From: Gnetum montanum
Lineage: Eukaryota > Streptophyta > Gnetopsida > Gnetales > Gnetaceae
Reading direction: 5' to 3'
Length of the DNA stretch: 64,000 bases
NCBI GenBank assembly: GCA_015680685.1
Contig: MNCI01015670.1
Coordinates: 971,916 to 1,035,915 of the forward strand
In this document: positions 1 to 9,112 of the stretch, in pieces
How positions within the stretch are numbered: position 1 is the first letter of the stretch
Layout: every line of letters begins with the position of its first letter
Program-made: the position numbers and the translations under genes
The notes under the pieces: generated by a model
Told to the model about the DNA's origin: nothing
What the model saw: only the letters and a program-made list of their open reading frames with translations
Databases searched by the model: none

Positions 1-41
1 AAACATCCGCGTCAGCTCAAGTCCCTCCCTAAGGCCACCCT

Positions 42-674
42 TTGTCCAATGCCTTCCCTTTTACACTTGCAGGTTCATCCTCACAAGCACAACCCCCTCA
101 CAGCAACCTAGGAGTGACGTTTCAAGCCCAGTCCCAAGTGGTAAGAATGCCACACGTTATACCTATGTCCACACCCGCTCACTACATCCCACATATCCAA
201 ACACATGCGTCCCCTTTCACTGTCGTAACCCAACAAGGGGCCTCCTCGTACAACATGGCTGGACAGTGGCCGATGACGGGCACGACGTCACACCAGGCTT
301 CCCACCACTACATACCACCCCACACGTTGCCACCGATTCATGTGCCTTAGGCACAGCCACGACCACAGCAGCAACAGCTGCCTCTCTATAATGTAGTGCC
401 TCTGATGCCATCTACTATACACTTCCCGCAAACGCAACCCCCAACAATGCAACTTTCACCCTTCCAGTCAACCGTTCAGCAGTCTAACCCATACAGCCCA
501 CCACAAGCCCAAACCACCTTGCTCCCAAATGCGTAGGATTGGGCAGATGCCAAAAGAATGATGCAGGAATTGACAGACGAGGTAAAGCGCCTCAAAACCG
601 TCACCGATGGGGAGATGAAAGTGGTAGATTTCTAGAATGATGACCCCATCAGCTCCTCTGTCCCACCTTTAACC
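42..674 (+). pseudogene. Pro/Gln-rich N-terminal part of Gag polyprotein with three TAG stops
   Basis: This reading frame is the same as that of the Gag core starting at 675 and is broken only by TAG codons at 348-350, 534-536 and 633-635. The product is rich in Pro, Gln, Ser, Thr and His, low in charge, with no recognisable fold. The part just before Gag (about 536-632) is more charged and may be helical. All three stops could derive from CAG (Gln) by one C-to-T change, which suits the Gln-rich context. It may be the Gag N-terminus or the extra ORF that Ogre elements carry before gag. The frame probably begins upstream of the window, so the ATG at 42 need not be a start. Confidence 0.5.
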
Positions 675-1739
675 TTGCCCAAAGGTGTTCCCTTGCCAAC
701 ATTAACCAAGTATAACGGCGAGATAGATCCTAACGCCCATCTCATAACATTCCGGTTGGAATGCGCCCTGCTCCAAGCCTGGCCCCACGCTGTCCTCCGG
801 GTGTTCCCCATGTTCCTTACGGGGAGGGCACCCGATTGGTACCGTGCCTTGCCCAGGAACTCCATCTATGCTTTGGATGATCTTATACGCCAGTTTGTGA
901 CCCGGTTTAAGTACAACTTGAAACCCGAGCCAACGCTGGATAGCCTCATGCAGATTAAGCAGGGGCCTCTCGATTCGATCCAAAAATTTATTCAAAGATG
1001 GAGCGCAGCTCTGAACGAGCTTCATGAACCGATCTCCCCATTTTACCTACTTACGATCCTAAAAGGGGCCGTCAACGATTTTTTTAAGTCTAAACTGTAT
1101 TACCTCAATGCGCGAGATCTCAATCAAGCGTTCGAACAAATTAAGAACATTGAAGAAGCTTCCCAAAACAGTCACGATCCAGCCTACATAGCCTTTAAGA
1201 ATCAACATACTAAGAAAGACAAAGAAAAGGCTAAAACCACTATAGCAGCCGTAGCAGGGACGCAACAACAAAAGCCACCGATGCCACCTACTAACTATTA
1301 TCACCCCCCGCCCACAACCACCGCACAGGAATCATCACAGCAGCAGAATCCGACAAACCGTACATGGAATTTTGAGAGGAAAGAACCTTCTCAATATACG
1401 CCTCTGCCAATGAAGCCTTCTCAACTCTTCGATCAGCTCTTAAAAGCTGGGTTGATGAGCCACAAACAATTATCCCCTGCAGCCATTCAAAGACACGACC
1501 GATTCTATCAACTCGTACAGAATCCGAGCCTAGCAATGCCAGATGAGCCCCCCGTGCCCAAAGGGTTCCAGATGGATCGCTTTTGCGAGTATCATCAGAG
1601 ACCGGGACATGGAACAGATTACTGTTTTACTTTGAAGAAGGATATCCAACGGATGATTGACGAAGGTAGCATCACATTTGACGGGGCTAACCCCGTCCAA
1701 CCACAAAATCAAACCATGGGAGTGTACCAAGACCCCTAA
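675..1739 (+). CDS. gag: Gag (retrotransposon capsid/nucleocapsid)
   Basis: Encodes the structural Gag protein that assembles the cytoplasmic virus-like particle. The first 190 residues match the retrotransposon Gag family: a PTLTKYNGEIDPNAHL start, a DWYRALP motif near residue 54, then helical segments with QRW and LNELHEP. Residues 190-300 are a Gln/Pro/Thr-rich linker. Residues about 306-330 hold the modified zinc-knuckle-like motif of Tat/Ogre Gag (CEYH, then PGHGTDYC, then LKKDIQRMIDEG). The start at 675 is simply the first Met after the TAG at 633. The upstream frame is continuous, so true translation likely began earlier. The frame ends at a TAA in a CCCC run (1733-1739). The next frame continues the polyprotein with a -1 shift, either a 1-base loss or programmed frameshifting. 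Confidence 0.85.
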   Translation: MPKGVPLPTLTKYNGEIDPNAHLITFRLECALLQAWPHAVLRVFPMFLTGRAPDWYRALPRNSIYALDDLIRQFVTRFKYNLKPEPTLDSLMQIKQGPLDSIQKFIQRWSAALNELHEPISPFYLLTILKGAVNDFFKSKLYYLNARDLNQAFEQIKNIEEASQNSHDPAYIAFKNQHTKKDKEKAKTTIAAVAGTQQQKPPMPPTNYYHPPPTTTAQESSQQQNPTNRTWNFERKEPSQYTPLPMKPSQLFDQLLKAGLMSHKQLSPAAIQRHDRFYQLVQNPSLAMPDEPPVPKGFQMDRFCEYHQRPGHGTDYCFTLKKDIQRMIDEGSITFDGANPVQPQNQTMGVYQDP

Positions 1740-2227
1740 ATACTAAGGAGGCTCCATACACAATTAGCACGATTTACTGTGATGATGAGCCCGACACACC
1801 CCACATTAATATGATACACCCGGAGAATAAGAAAATATCTAACAAGCCGTTTGTAGTTCAAATCCCTCTCGTCGAGCCTACGCTCGCACCCCAGACATCT
1901 CGTACCCCATAGCGGCCATACGTAGTTCGAGTACCCTCGATTACACCCGTCCCCAACATGACGACGCGCCAACAACCCTACGTGGTGCACATTCCCCCCA
2001 TTAATCCCTCGAGCACAACGACATCTTACGCTCGACCTCCCCCCTTTGTAGTCCGAGTACCACCCGCAGTTGCAATGACGGAGGTCCCATCTCCACTAAG
2101 GCCAACTCCATACGTCGTCCGAGTGCCCGCACAGGCTCTAGCCCAGTCATTCCCCGCAACCTCGTCTTGCTCCATACGTCGTAAAGGTCCCTGGACAATC
2201 CCAGGGTCCGAGGCCAAGTCCTTGTAA
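1736..2227 (+). pseudogene. Gag-protease linker with repeated PYVV-type motifs
   Basis: The -1 frame after Gag is open to 2227 apart from one TAG at 1910-1912. It carries a motif of form P-[YF]-V-V-x-[VI]-P: KPFVVQIP at 1844, RPYVVRVP at 1913, QPYVVHIP at 1973, PPFVVRVP at 2039 and TPYVVRVP at 2105. A sixth, APYVVKVP at 2169, is in the protease frame, so a frameshift lies between about 2130 and 2165. Spacing is 60-69 bases, or 20-23 residues. The segment joins Gag to protease. The motifs could be protease cleavage sites or a binding repeat (inference). I know no named domain for it. Confidence 0.6.
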
Positions 2228-2267
2228 CACGCGAGAACACCTAGCGGACAGGCTCACATGCGAACAC

Positions 2268-3530
2268 GTGGAGAAGGAACGCCAATGGCTAGCCGTGGGG
2301 CCACCTAAACCAACACCTCTTAGCTCCATGCCTATGGCATCATCGGACAATCAACCTGACATAGGCAGCAGCGGCGAAACTTCTCGGACGCACGAACAAC
2401 GGGAAACTGCTAACATCCGCAAGAACGACAAATCACAAAAATGCGAGATAAAACTCCTGGGCCCGATGGACCCAGTCTCTCTCAACCAAAATGCTCCTGA
2501 CAGCAGAGATTTCGCAATGGTCCTAACGCAAGTCACTCAGGCACTGAAACAAAAAAACACGTCTCTAAGCTTATATGATTTAGTGTTGACTTCCCAGACT
2601 CACCCCAAAGCGCTTGTACGCATGTTAACATCTATCCCGGTTAGTGAGGACTTGCCTCCGAGCGAACCAGCAATCCATGCGGTGATGTATTCCCCTCGCG
2701 GGGTCAGCCCTAACGCCTTAAGCTTTCGTGACGAGAGCATCAAAACAGATAAAACAACCGGCGAGACGACGACGACCCCCATGTTTATAACCATACATAT
2801 AAACCAATTTAAGATACATAGGGTACATGTAGATGATGGGGCAGCCACTAATGTTGTGCCATATCCAATCATCGAACAATTGGGACTTACAGACGCGATC
2901 AAACCCACGACAACTGCATGTTTGAAATCCTTCAGCGGGTCGCGTGTATTAGTCAAGGGCACGATAACCCTTGACTTTATAGCGGGAAACCAGTTCCCTA
3001 CATCCGCTGATTTCTTGGTAGTCGATGAGATGCCAGGGTTCAATCTCATCTTAGGAAGGCCCTGGTTAGCCCAGTTAAGAGCCGTATCATCTCCCATACA
3101 TCAGGAAATTCACCTGCCCTACGAGGGCGGAGAGGTCGTTATACATGGGGAAGCGACAATTCCCATAATCTCTTCAAGTTTAGAAATAGAGCAAGGGTCA
3201 CAAATAGAGATCGAAAAACCTAGCCCAAATGACGAGAACCCCCGATCGCCAATAGATGGCAAGCCCTCTGTCACAGATCGAAAGTCTCCCAACACTGAAA
3301 CACCATTATTTGACACACCACACCTGCGGCCTCGTGAAGAGGACAACGGAGGAGTAACGACCAATGTCGAACCGCTCAAAAGTACAACCACCGAAAACAT
3401 TCCAGCAAACGTCCCCTGGGCTGAATTGCCATTCAACGTAATCAGCGAGGGAGACGCTGAGTATAAAATAGTGCCTGTCAGTACATCCGCTGATTTAAAA
3501 ATAAAGAATATCAAGAAACAATTAAAATAG
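2268..3530 (+). CDS. pro: Retroviral-type aspartic protease of the Tat/Ogre element
   Basis: Aspartic protease that cleaves the Gag-Pol polyprotein inside the particle. The catalytic motif VDDGAATNVVP is at residues 188-198 (about 2829-2861). A flap region follows, then ILGRPW near residues 266-271 and an HQEIHLP segment, the usual order for Ogre-type proteases. Residues 80-140 form a conserved pre-protease segment. Residues 300-400 are a charged Pro/Ser/Glu-rich tail ending in KIKNIKKQLK. The frame is already open from about 2163, so the Met at 2268 is only the first Met of a polyprotein piece. The frame stops at 3528-3530 without entering RT, which lies 5.9 kb downstream. In Ogre an intron separates protease from RT, and the same is proposed here. 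Confidence 0.8.
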   Translation: MEKERQWLAVGPPKPTPLSSMPMASSDNQPDIGSSGETSRTHEQRETANIRKNDKSQKCEIKLLGPMDPVSLNQNAPDSRDFAMVLTQVTQALKQKNTSLSLYDLVLTSQTHPKALVRMLTSIPVSEDLPPSEPAIHAVMYSPRGVSPNALSFRDESIKTDKTTGETTTTPMFITIHINQFKIHRVHVDDGAATNVVPYPIIEQLGLTDAIKPTTTACLKSFSGSRVLVKGTITLDFIAGNQFPTSADFLVVDEMPGFNLILGRPWLAQLRAVSSPIHQEIHLPYEGGEVVIHGEATIPIISSSLEIEQGSQIEIEKPSPNDENPRSPIDGKPSVTDRKSPNTETPLFDTPHLRPREEDNGGVTTNVEPLKSTTTENIPANVPWAELPFNVISEGDAEYKIVPVSTSADLKIKNIKKQLK

Positions 3531-3544
3531 AAAGCAAATCCTTA

Positions 3545-3840
3545 GTCCGAAATGACGTTAAACTATAAAAAGTCCGAAATGACATTAAACTATGATAAAA
3601 CAACAAAAACAATCAACGGTCACTCCCGGTCCGAAATGACGCTAAACTATCATGTCCGTAATGACATAAAACTAGCCACGATCAGCAATGATCGGTTACC
3701 CGAGAAATCTATCCGTGTTCTCCAAAACATTCCTTAGTTGCACATGCGGCCCGAAATGGCGATAAACTACGCATGGGGCCCGAAATGGCCATAAAATACT
3801 CATGGGGCCCGAAATGGCCGTAAACCAGTATTAGCTTTTC
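3545..3840 (+). repeat. Degenerate tandem array, CCGAAATGAC..TAAACT units
   Basis: About eight diverged units of CCGAAATG(A/G)C..TAAACT type follow the protease stop. They run as two tight units at 3549-3592, two more at 3640-3672, and three GGCCCGAAATGGC units at 3749-3826. Unit length varies (27-35 bases). The shared core, a purine word followed by TAAACT, also occurs in the arrays at 8955-9110 and 12640-13370, so the arrays may share an origin. Confidence 0.65.
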
Positions 3841-4059
3841 ATTCTACTTTTAATCGCATTCCTGTATCGCACTTAAAACAGAAAACAAACCAAAACATTT
3901 TACATTTCCACATCATGATATACCCAAAATCAACAAAAAAAAAACCATATATAGATATATATGCATGTTGTTACATACAGTCAACAATCTCTGTTAATGT
4001 CGTCACATTCAAGTTACAGTTTCAGTACAAGTTTGAATTGAAAAAAAAATGCTAAAATG
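3841..4059. other. 3' flank of the antisense gene
   Basis: AT-rich stretch between the TAAACT array and the antisense stop codon. Read on the minus strand it follows the stop at 4060 with a T-rich run and several TGTA/TGTAA words, which are typical plant far-upstream polyadenylation elements. No canonical AATAAA was seen at a convincing distance. It is probably the 3' UTR and terminator of the antisense gene. Confidence 0.35.
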
Positions 4060-7000
4060 CTAAGAGTTTGGGGCATGAGGATCATCCTCCTCAGGCCCAC
4101 CAGCACCAGACGCCCCTGCTCCACTGGAGCCAACTTCGCTAGTCTCATCCCCACCTTCATCCTGAAAAGACCAAAAAGAAACAGTCAACAAAAAGGCAAA
4201 AGTGAATGTCGGAATTTCAAACTCCAAAAACAAAAAGAGACAAAATGCTGACCATAGGAGGTCCCCCCAGGCCGAATTCAAGTCGTTGCAAGATCTCCTC
4301 TTTAGGAACACTAGCCCAATCCGTCCCATCCAGATCCAAGTCTATATCAGCCAAAGCCTTGCCCTTATCAACCGCTGACCAGGTGGGGCGTTTCAGAGGG
4401 AATTCACCCACCGACACCTCCCCAGAAGCTGTTGTTATCCGCCCTTTTGGAGACTCCATCTCCACAATTATGTTCTGGGCGAAGGTGTCAAAAGCGGAGC
4501 GCAGACCAAGACCTTCCACAAACATCTCTAACTGTCGCTTCTCAATTGAAACTTCTTTTAGCGACTTTTTGTATTGGTGCTTGTGGTTCTTTTCGTCTTG
4601 TCCCCATTTGCGAACTTTGGAGGCAAAGGCCTTCCAATCTTGACACTTGGTGTTCAGCAGGTCAATTTGGGCTCTTCGCTCCCCCAGCCTCCGTATCAGC
4701 CCTGCATGGCGATTAAGAAGGTCCCAATACCTTGTATAGGTGACCTCGGATGTCCGCCAAGAGCGATCATTGTTTAACTTAGCTGCTGCGAACTCATAGC
4801 GGGCCTTCAAATCATCACGTTCTTTTGACAAGGCAGAATTCTCTTTCTCTTTGTCCTGAATTTGAAGCCACAATTGTTCGATAGAGCGCCTGCACGTCCA
4901 CACTGCTTTAGCATTATGAACAAAACCCTCTGCTACCTCTTCATATACGGGTCTGGGCACTTGTTCAATTTCAGGGGAAAGTGCGGGCAAGCTCTCCATA
5001 TGGACGGGCTCAGATGAGTCCCACCTTAGCTGGGCGCCTGTTCGTGGGAAAAGGTAAACGTTAAAACAAATGGGACTAAGCATCCAACTCTAAAACGAAA
5101 AATTTACATACACCCATACCTATACTGGGGTTGATCCTCTCGATCCGTTCGACAACCTCTTCAGCCACCCCAGCCACGAAACCCCTTTTACTTAGCATCT
5201 CCATCCAAGTAAAAGGCCCATCGGTGCGCGAAGAGCTAGCCTTCGGAGGCACTTCGGGAGGGATCTCTTGTTCCTTCTCTGAGACGGTCTCACCCTCCTC
5301 TGAGTCAAACGAAAACAAGTCATAATAGGGTAATCCAGGAACACATTAAGCTGCATAACCGAGTAATGAGACATACCGTTCCTTCTGATCTCCTTTTGGG
5401 TTGGAGGGTCTCCAAGGTCAAGGTCCCCTGTAAGAAAGCTTTTAAGCATTTCTTCAGTTTCCGCTTGATCGTCCAGGGGTTCAGTACCTCCAGTTCCTCC
5501 GGTCCCCTCCTCCAGCAATTCTGTGCCTCCCGCCGGGTCGGTCAGCTCCTCATCTTCTGGTATAGGCTGCAGGTCATGTCTCTTGACTGCTCAATTCGAG
5601 ATAAGCCAAGTCAGTTACACACAACCAATAACAGTTAAAATTACGTGTAAGACAAGTAAAACAAAAAGCAAGTAGTTTACCAGGAATCTTGAATCGGATC
5701 CGCTTTACTCTAGGCCGCTCAATTTCGCTAGTTCCCTTGGTTGTGCTGTCGCGCTTCCCCAATTTGGACTTCGCTTTGCCAATTATTTCCTTCACCACCC
5801 GCTCCGCCCTCCTTGAAGTAGGGGGTACTTCATCGGGTTCCACCCCTCGGCTGTCGCGTGTGTGGAGCGAAGGGCCAGACGATCCACCCGTGGTAATCGT
5901 AAGGGATTCATCAATCCCCTCGGGGGTGTCTTGGGACTTGGCGATGTCGAATAGGTGGTTCACCCAGGGGCGAGATAACTGATATCTATCACGCAAAATA
6001 AACTTGCCTTCCCCACGAACCACCAAGAATTCAGCCAAGTGACGGATATAGCCAGCAAAGAAAGCAAAGGTAAAATGGGATTGTGCCTCTATATTTGAAC
6101 GCATCCGCTCTATATCCTTGGTCATCCCTGCTAATAAAAAATCCGCCCAGTTATAACGCACACCAGCCTCCAGAATAGTGCGCATGACTCGTACTGCTTC
6201 AACACCAAAAGTCTTGACTTGTGATAGCGTCTTCGAGAACAAACGCGCTCTAAATAAGGGGTAGAGTTCGTTAACTTCCTCAACCTTTGTTTTCCCCTGC
6301 ATTGGGAACCCTTTGGTACCCTTCCTAATCCCTAGCCAATCCTCTAAATCACGGACCATCTCAATTTCTTTATGCGTCCTGTCCATAACAACTTTTATGC
6401 CACTAGCAGGTACGCCAAACAAATCCGCGAGAAATTGAGGTGACAATTCAAAAATCACTTTCACGCCCCTAATACGGGCGCTATAGCAAGAGACGGGTCT
6501 ATCGAATGAATCTACAATCCCGATCATCTCCGCTATAGAAACGTTTGGGCTAGGGGCAACAAAGAGCGCCATGAGGCCGGCATGATCCAAGAAGGCAACA
6601 ATAGACGGTGAGGCCTTCGTTCGCAACCACTTCTGAGCAGCATTGGTTTCACCAAATTTCATTGAGAGAGTAGCCTCGGTCCTCCCTGTCACGACGGAAT
6701 CCTTGCTGGAGGTGGTGCCAGCTGTAAAGGCAAACCCAAAACCCTCATATGAGCGTGATACTTGACAATTGACCAAACCAAACACAACATCTAGAAAACT
6801 TGGCCACTTACTTTCGGTGTTGGACCTTGAAGTTTCGCCCAGATCAGAGGCAGGCAGGAAAATCGGTCCATTAGGAGCCCAGTCAGCATGTAACCAACCA
6901 CGTGCGGAACATTGCGCAAATGCCTTCGAAAATTTCTTGGGGAAATTCCTCATGGCGTCCCTAGTATGAGCCAAAACGGTCCCGCACAGTGTGGGACCCA

Positions 7001-8716
7001 CCATGAATGCTTCCACGGCCGTGCGGGCCAACCCAATCCCATCATCACCCGCGTAGGCCCCGTCTGGCGTAATTCTCGGTCTGCGGGAGGGCGAAAACAT
7101 GTGTCAAAATGGGAGTAAATATTTGAATGTGAAAAAGAAGGGAACAACTAAGGTTAGGACGAAATTACCTCTCCACCCGGTATACTGTGCCAGGTGGATT
7201 CTGGAACAAAGTATGCGCACGACCTGCTAGGAACAGTGTGTTGTTGAGGTAGTTGGGGCCCCGCAGCAGCTGGTCCCACACACGGGTTAACGGACGGGTC
7301 GATTTCGGACCACCGGGGGGAACGCCCTCGGCGACAAGTGGCCCCTCATCAATGTCCTCCATGAAGATCTTGACGCCTTCTGCTGCGCCGGGTAGCATAG
7401 CCTCAATAATGCTCCATGCCACATCACTGCCTAGAGGAGACCAGACCACAACATCGAAATTGTCCAGCAAGAAAGCCAGAAATTCGCATGCCCCGTCCCG
7501 GAACCAGACCCCATTATGTTCAATGACCAAGTTCGGGGTCGGGTCATCACCCTCCAAAGGATCAAACCATGTTAGGACCCCAACCAATTCAATTACAAGA
7601 AGGGGCGTCTCAACGTCTCTGCAAGCTGTTAAACAACACCAAAAATCAACATCCAAAATTTCATTTTAAAATATTTTCAGACGCTTACAGAAAATTCCCT
7701 AAGTCACGCTCGGCGTATACGCCTGGCGTGCGAAAAAAAACAGTCACGCTTGGCAAATACGCCCGACGTGCGAAAAAACAGTTACGCTCGGCGTATACGC
7801 CTAGCGTGCGAAAAACAGTCACGCTTGGCAAATACGCCCGGCGTGCGAAAAACAGTCATGCTTGGCAAATACTCCCAGCGTGCGAAAAAAATTCATGCTC
7901 GATGTATACGCCCGGCGTGCGAAAAAGTCACATTTGGCAAATACGCCTGGCGTGCGAAACGTATACGCCTGGCGTGCGAAAAAATAGCATGCGAAAAACA
8001 GTCATGCTTAGCAAATACGCTCGGCGTGCGAAAAAAATTCACGCTCGGCGTATACGCCCGGCGTGCGAAAAACAGTCATGCTTGGCAAATACGCCCAGCG
8101 TGCGAAAAAAATTCATGCTCGATGTATACGCCCGGCGTGCGAAAAAGTCACATTTGGCAAATACGCCTGGCGTGCGAAAAACAGTCACGCTTGGCAAATA
8201 CACCCGGCGTGCGAAAAACAGTCACGCTTGGCAAATACGCTCGGCGTGCAAAAAATAGTCATGCTTGGCAAACATGCCCGGCGTGCGAAACAATCACGCT
8301 CGGCGTACACGCCCGGCGTGCGAAAGAGTCACGCTCGGCGTATACGCCTGGCGTGCGAAAAAATAGTTAAACCCTAAAAACCCTACGTCGAAAACAACGC
8401 ACGCGGCGTCCACGCCGCCACAACCCTTCACGCTCGGCGTATACGCCGAAACCCTACACCACGAAAATGGAAAATTAATGAAAGCAGGGTCAAAAGCCTA
8501 CCTGCGAGAAGATCCGGGCCACGCGGAGACGCTCGGGCGGGGTAGACCTTGCAGCATCGCCTGGCTCTCCTCCGCGAATGTCAGTTCAGGTCCTTTCTGC
8601 CCTCGGCCTTCCAGTTCTTTGCCTTTGCCCATCTCGGCGTGTACGCTGGGGCTTCTCAGCGCGCACAGCTGAGGTTTCTTCTCGGCGTTCACGTTGGGGT
8701 TTGGCTCGGCGTTCAT
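4060..8716 (-). CDS. Seven-exon antisense gene: FCP1-like, plant mobile-like and coiled-coil protein (1113 codons)
   Basis: Exons on the minus strand are 8716-8502, 7618-7169, 7080-5681, 5586-5377, 5299-5120, 5037-4253 and 4161-4060. Introns are 883, 88, 94, 77, 82 and 91 nt. All begin GT and end AG, and the phases (2, 2, 1, 1, 1, 0) match at every junction, giving one open frame from ATG 8716 to TAG 4060. Such agreement is very unlikely by chance and argues for a recently functional spliced gene. Exon 1 is polar. Exon 2 resembles an FCP1/HAD domain. Exon 3 resembles plant mobile/plant transposon protein domains and ends in a basic nuclear-signal-like stretch (RPRVKRIRFK). Exons 4-5 are acidic and exon 6 is coiled coil. 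It lies head-on inside the Tat/Ogre element between protease and RT. Antisense extra ORFs are known in Tat-clade elements, usually after integrase. A captured host gene is the alternative origin. Function is unknown. Confidence 0.75.
4253..5037 (-). other. Exon 6 of the antisense gene: coiled-coil region
   Basis: About 260 residues, largely heptad-like charged helices: SIEQLWLQIQDKEKENSAL, ERDDLKARYEFAAAKL, GERRAQIDLLNTKCQDWKAF, then KKSLKEVSIEKRQLEMFVEGL. An acidic segment with LADIDLDLDGTDW follows near the end. Similar coiled-coil tails follow plant mobile-like domains in retroelement extra ORFs, and the AT-rich pseudogene at 22505-24640 has the same architecture. The donor is ATG/GTCAGC (4252) and the last exon starts at 4161 after TTTTCAG. 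The short final exon is Gly/Ser/Glu/Asp-rich. Confidence 0.6.
5681..7080 (-). other. Exon 3 of the antisense gene: plant mobile/plant transposon protein-like domain
   Basis: About 465 residues. Landmarks are an AFLDHAGLMALF segment, then a core with VKVIFELSPQFLADLFGVP, then long helices (YPLFRARLFSKTLSQ, FFAGYIRHLAEFLVV). The pattern of a V-x-F-x-L-SP-x-x-LA-x-x-FG-x-P core followed by a helical bundle is like the uncharacterised plant mobile and plant transposon protein families found in retroelement extra ORFs and host genes. The assignment is by pattern only. The exon ends with a Ser/Thr-rich tail and basic patches. It is bounded by the acceptor CCTCCCGCAG (ending 7081) and the donor CTG/GTAAAC (5680). 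Confidence 0.45.
7169..7618 (-). other. Exon 2 of the antisense gene: FCP1/HAD-like domain without catalytic aspartates
   Basis: Order of landmarks: a hydrophobic strand PLLVIELVGVL, a RDGACEFLAFLLDNFDVVVWS segment, then RPLTRVWDQ, then NNTLFLAGRAHTLFQNPPGT. This matches plant FCP1-homology proteins, where LLVLDxNGxL, a C-terminal FDVxVWSS strand, KPLxKVW and NTLLxDDSPxKAxxNPPxT occur in that order (recalled from the family). The first aspartate is Glu here and the DDSP motif is replaced by AGRAH, so phosphatase activity is not expected. The acceptor is TTGCAG ending at 7619 and the donor is AG/GTAATTT at 7168. An alternative acceptor nearby gives the wrong phase. Confidence 0.5.
7690..8370 (+). 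repeat. 18-copy GC-rich minisatellite inside intron 1 of the antisense gene
   Basis: Eighteen tandem units of 35-37 bases (one short at 22, one long at 52), each with a CGCCYGGCGTGCGAAAAA core. The spacer alternates between two types, CACGCTTGGCAAATA and CACGCTCGGCGTATA. Where the second type meets the next unit it makes the perfect 12-base palindrome GGCGTATACGCC. A four-unit block at about 7843-7960 recurs almost exactly at about 8066-8183, so the array grew by segmental duplication. It is open in several plus frames only because unit lengths are often near multiples of three. I do not regard those as genes. Confidence 0.9.
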
Positions 8717-8840
8717 GCTGGGGTTTCGCTCTCAGTTCACGCTCATGCTCCAAAAGTGAAATGACAAAATGACGCCCTCGCTTCCTTTTTATAGTGCGTT
8801 CACGCTGACGCTGACGCCGCCGCCGTCGCCGTCGCTTTTC
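8400..8840. repeat. Diffuse GCGT/ACGC-rich zone over exon 1 and the promoter of the antisense gene
   Basis: Words such as CACGCTCGGCGTATACGCC (8430-8448), CTCGGCGTTCACGTTGGGG and CTCGGCGTTCATGCTGGGG (about 8680-8722), then GCGTTCACGCTGACGCTGACGCC (8796 on). In exon 1 these words encode repeated NAE and HAE peptides. The same words fill intron 1 and the LTR region at 14450-15520. Confidence 0.7.
8784..8796 (-). promoter_or_regulatory. TATA box of the antisense gene, with a 5-codon upstream ORF
   Basis: On the minus strand CACTATAAAAAGG lies about 75 bases before the ATG at 8716, so transcription would start near 8755-8765. Between them an earlier ATG at 8746 opens a tiny ORF (ATG, three codons, TGA at 8732), which could damp translation of the main frame. 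The DNA upstream (8800-8840) is a run of GCGTCAGCGT and CGGCGGCG-like words. The spacing supports a real minus-strand promoter. Confidence 0.6.
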
Positions 8841-8949
8841 CGTTTTTCTTGCTTTTTGCCTCATTTTTCGCGCTTTTTCGAATTCGTTTTGAATTTTTCA
8901 AAAAAGATATAAAATCTACACACAAAAATGACATAAACAACAAATTTCG

Positions 8950-9112
8950 GCTTTCATTGCCCGGTAAGGCATTAAACTGTCGTTTGTTGCCCGGTAAGGC
9001 ATTAAACTGTCATTCGTTACCCGGTAAGGCATTAAACTGCCATTCATTGCCCGGTAAGGCATTAAACTGCCGTTCGTTGCCCGGTAAGGCATTAAACTGC
9101 CATTCGTTTATC
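8950..9112 (+). repeat. Five 30-base tandem units, CCCGGTAAGGCATTAAACTG
   Basis: Five nearly identical direct copies of a 30-base unit, TTGCCCGGTAAGGCATTAAACTG followed by (T/C)C(G/A)TTCG. They lie just upstream of the antisense promoter and just before the candidate 3' splice site at 9202. Being a multiple of three, the array is open and would read as repeated PGKALNC peptides in one frame, but no start or domain supports translation. Confidence 0.9.

Noticed and set aside
702-1536. Minus-strand frames over Gag
   Set aside because: Shadows of the Gag reading frame; no independent features.
7619-7656. ATG at 7656 as the start of the antisense gene
   Set aside because: A 12-residue lead of no similarity precedes the FCP1-like part. 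The TTGCAG acceptor at 7620-7619 joins in phase to the exon 8716-8502, which has a TATA box at the right distance.
7690-8370. Long open reading frames over the minisatellite (up to 229 codons) and a CRISPR-like look
   Set aside because: The frames are repeats of the 36-base unit read in all plus frames, with no domain. The units have no conserved repeat/unique spacer pattern and lie inside a plant gene intron.
8586-8864. Arg-rich 92-codon frame on the minus strand
   Set aside because: It spans the TATA box and upstream GC-rich repeats of the antisense gene and is a low-complexity by-product of CGC/GCG words.
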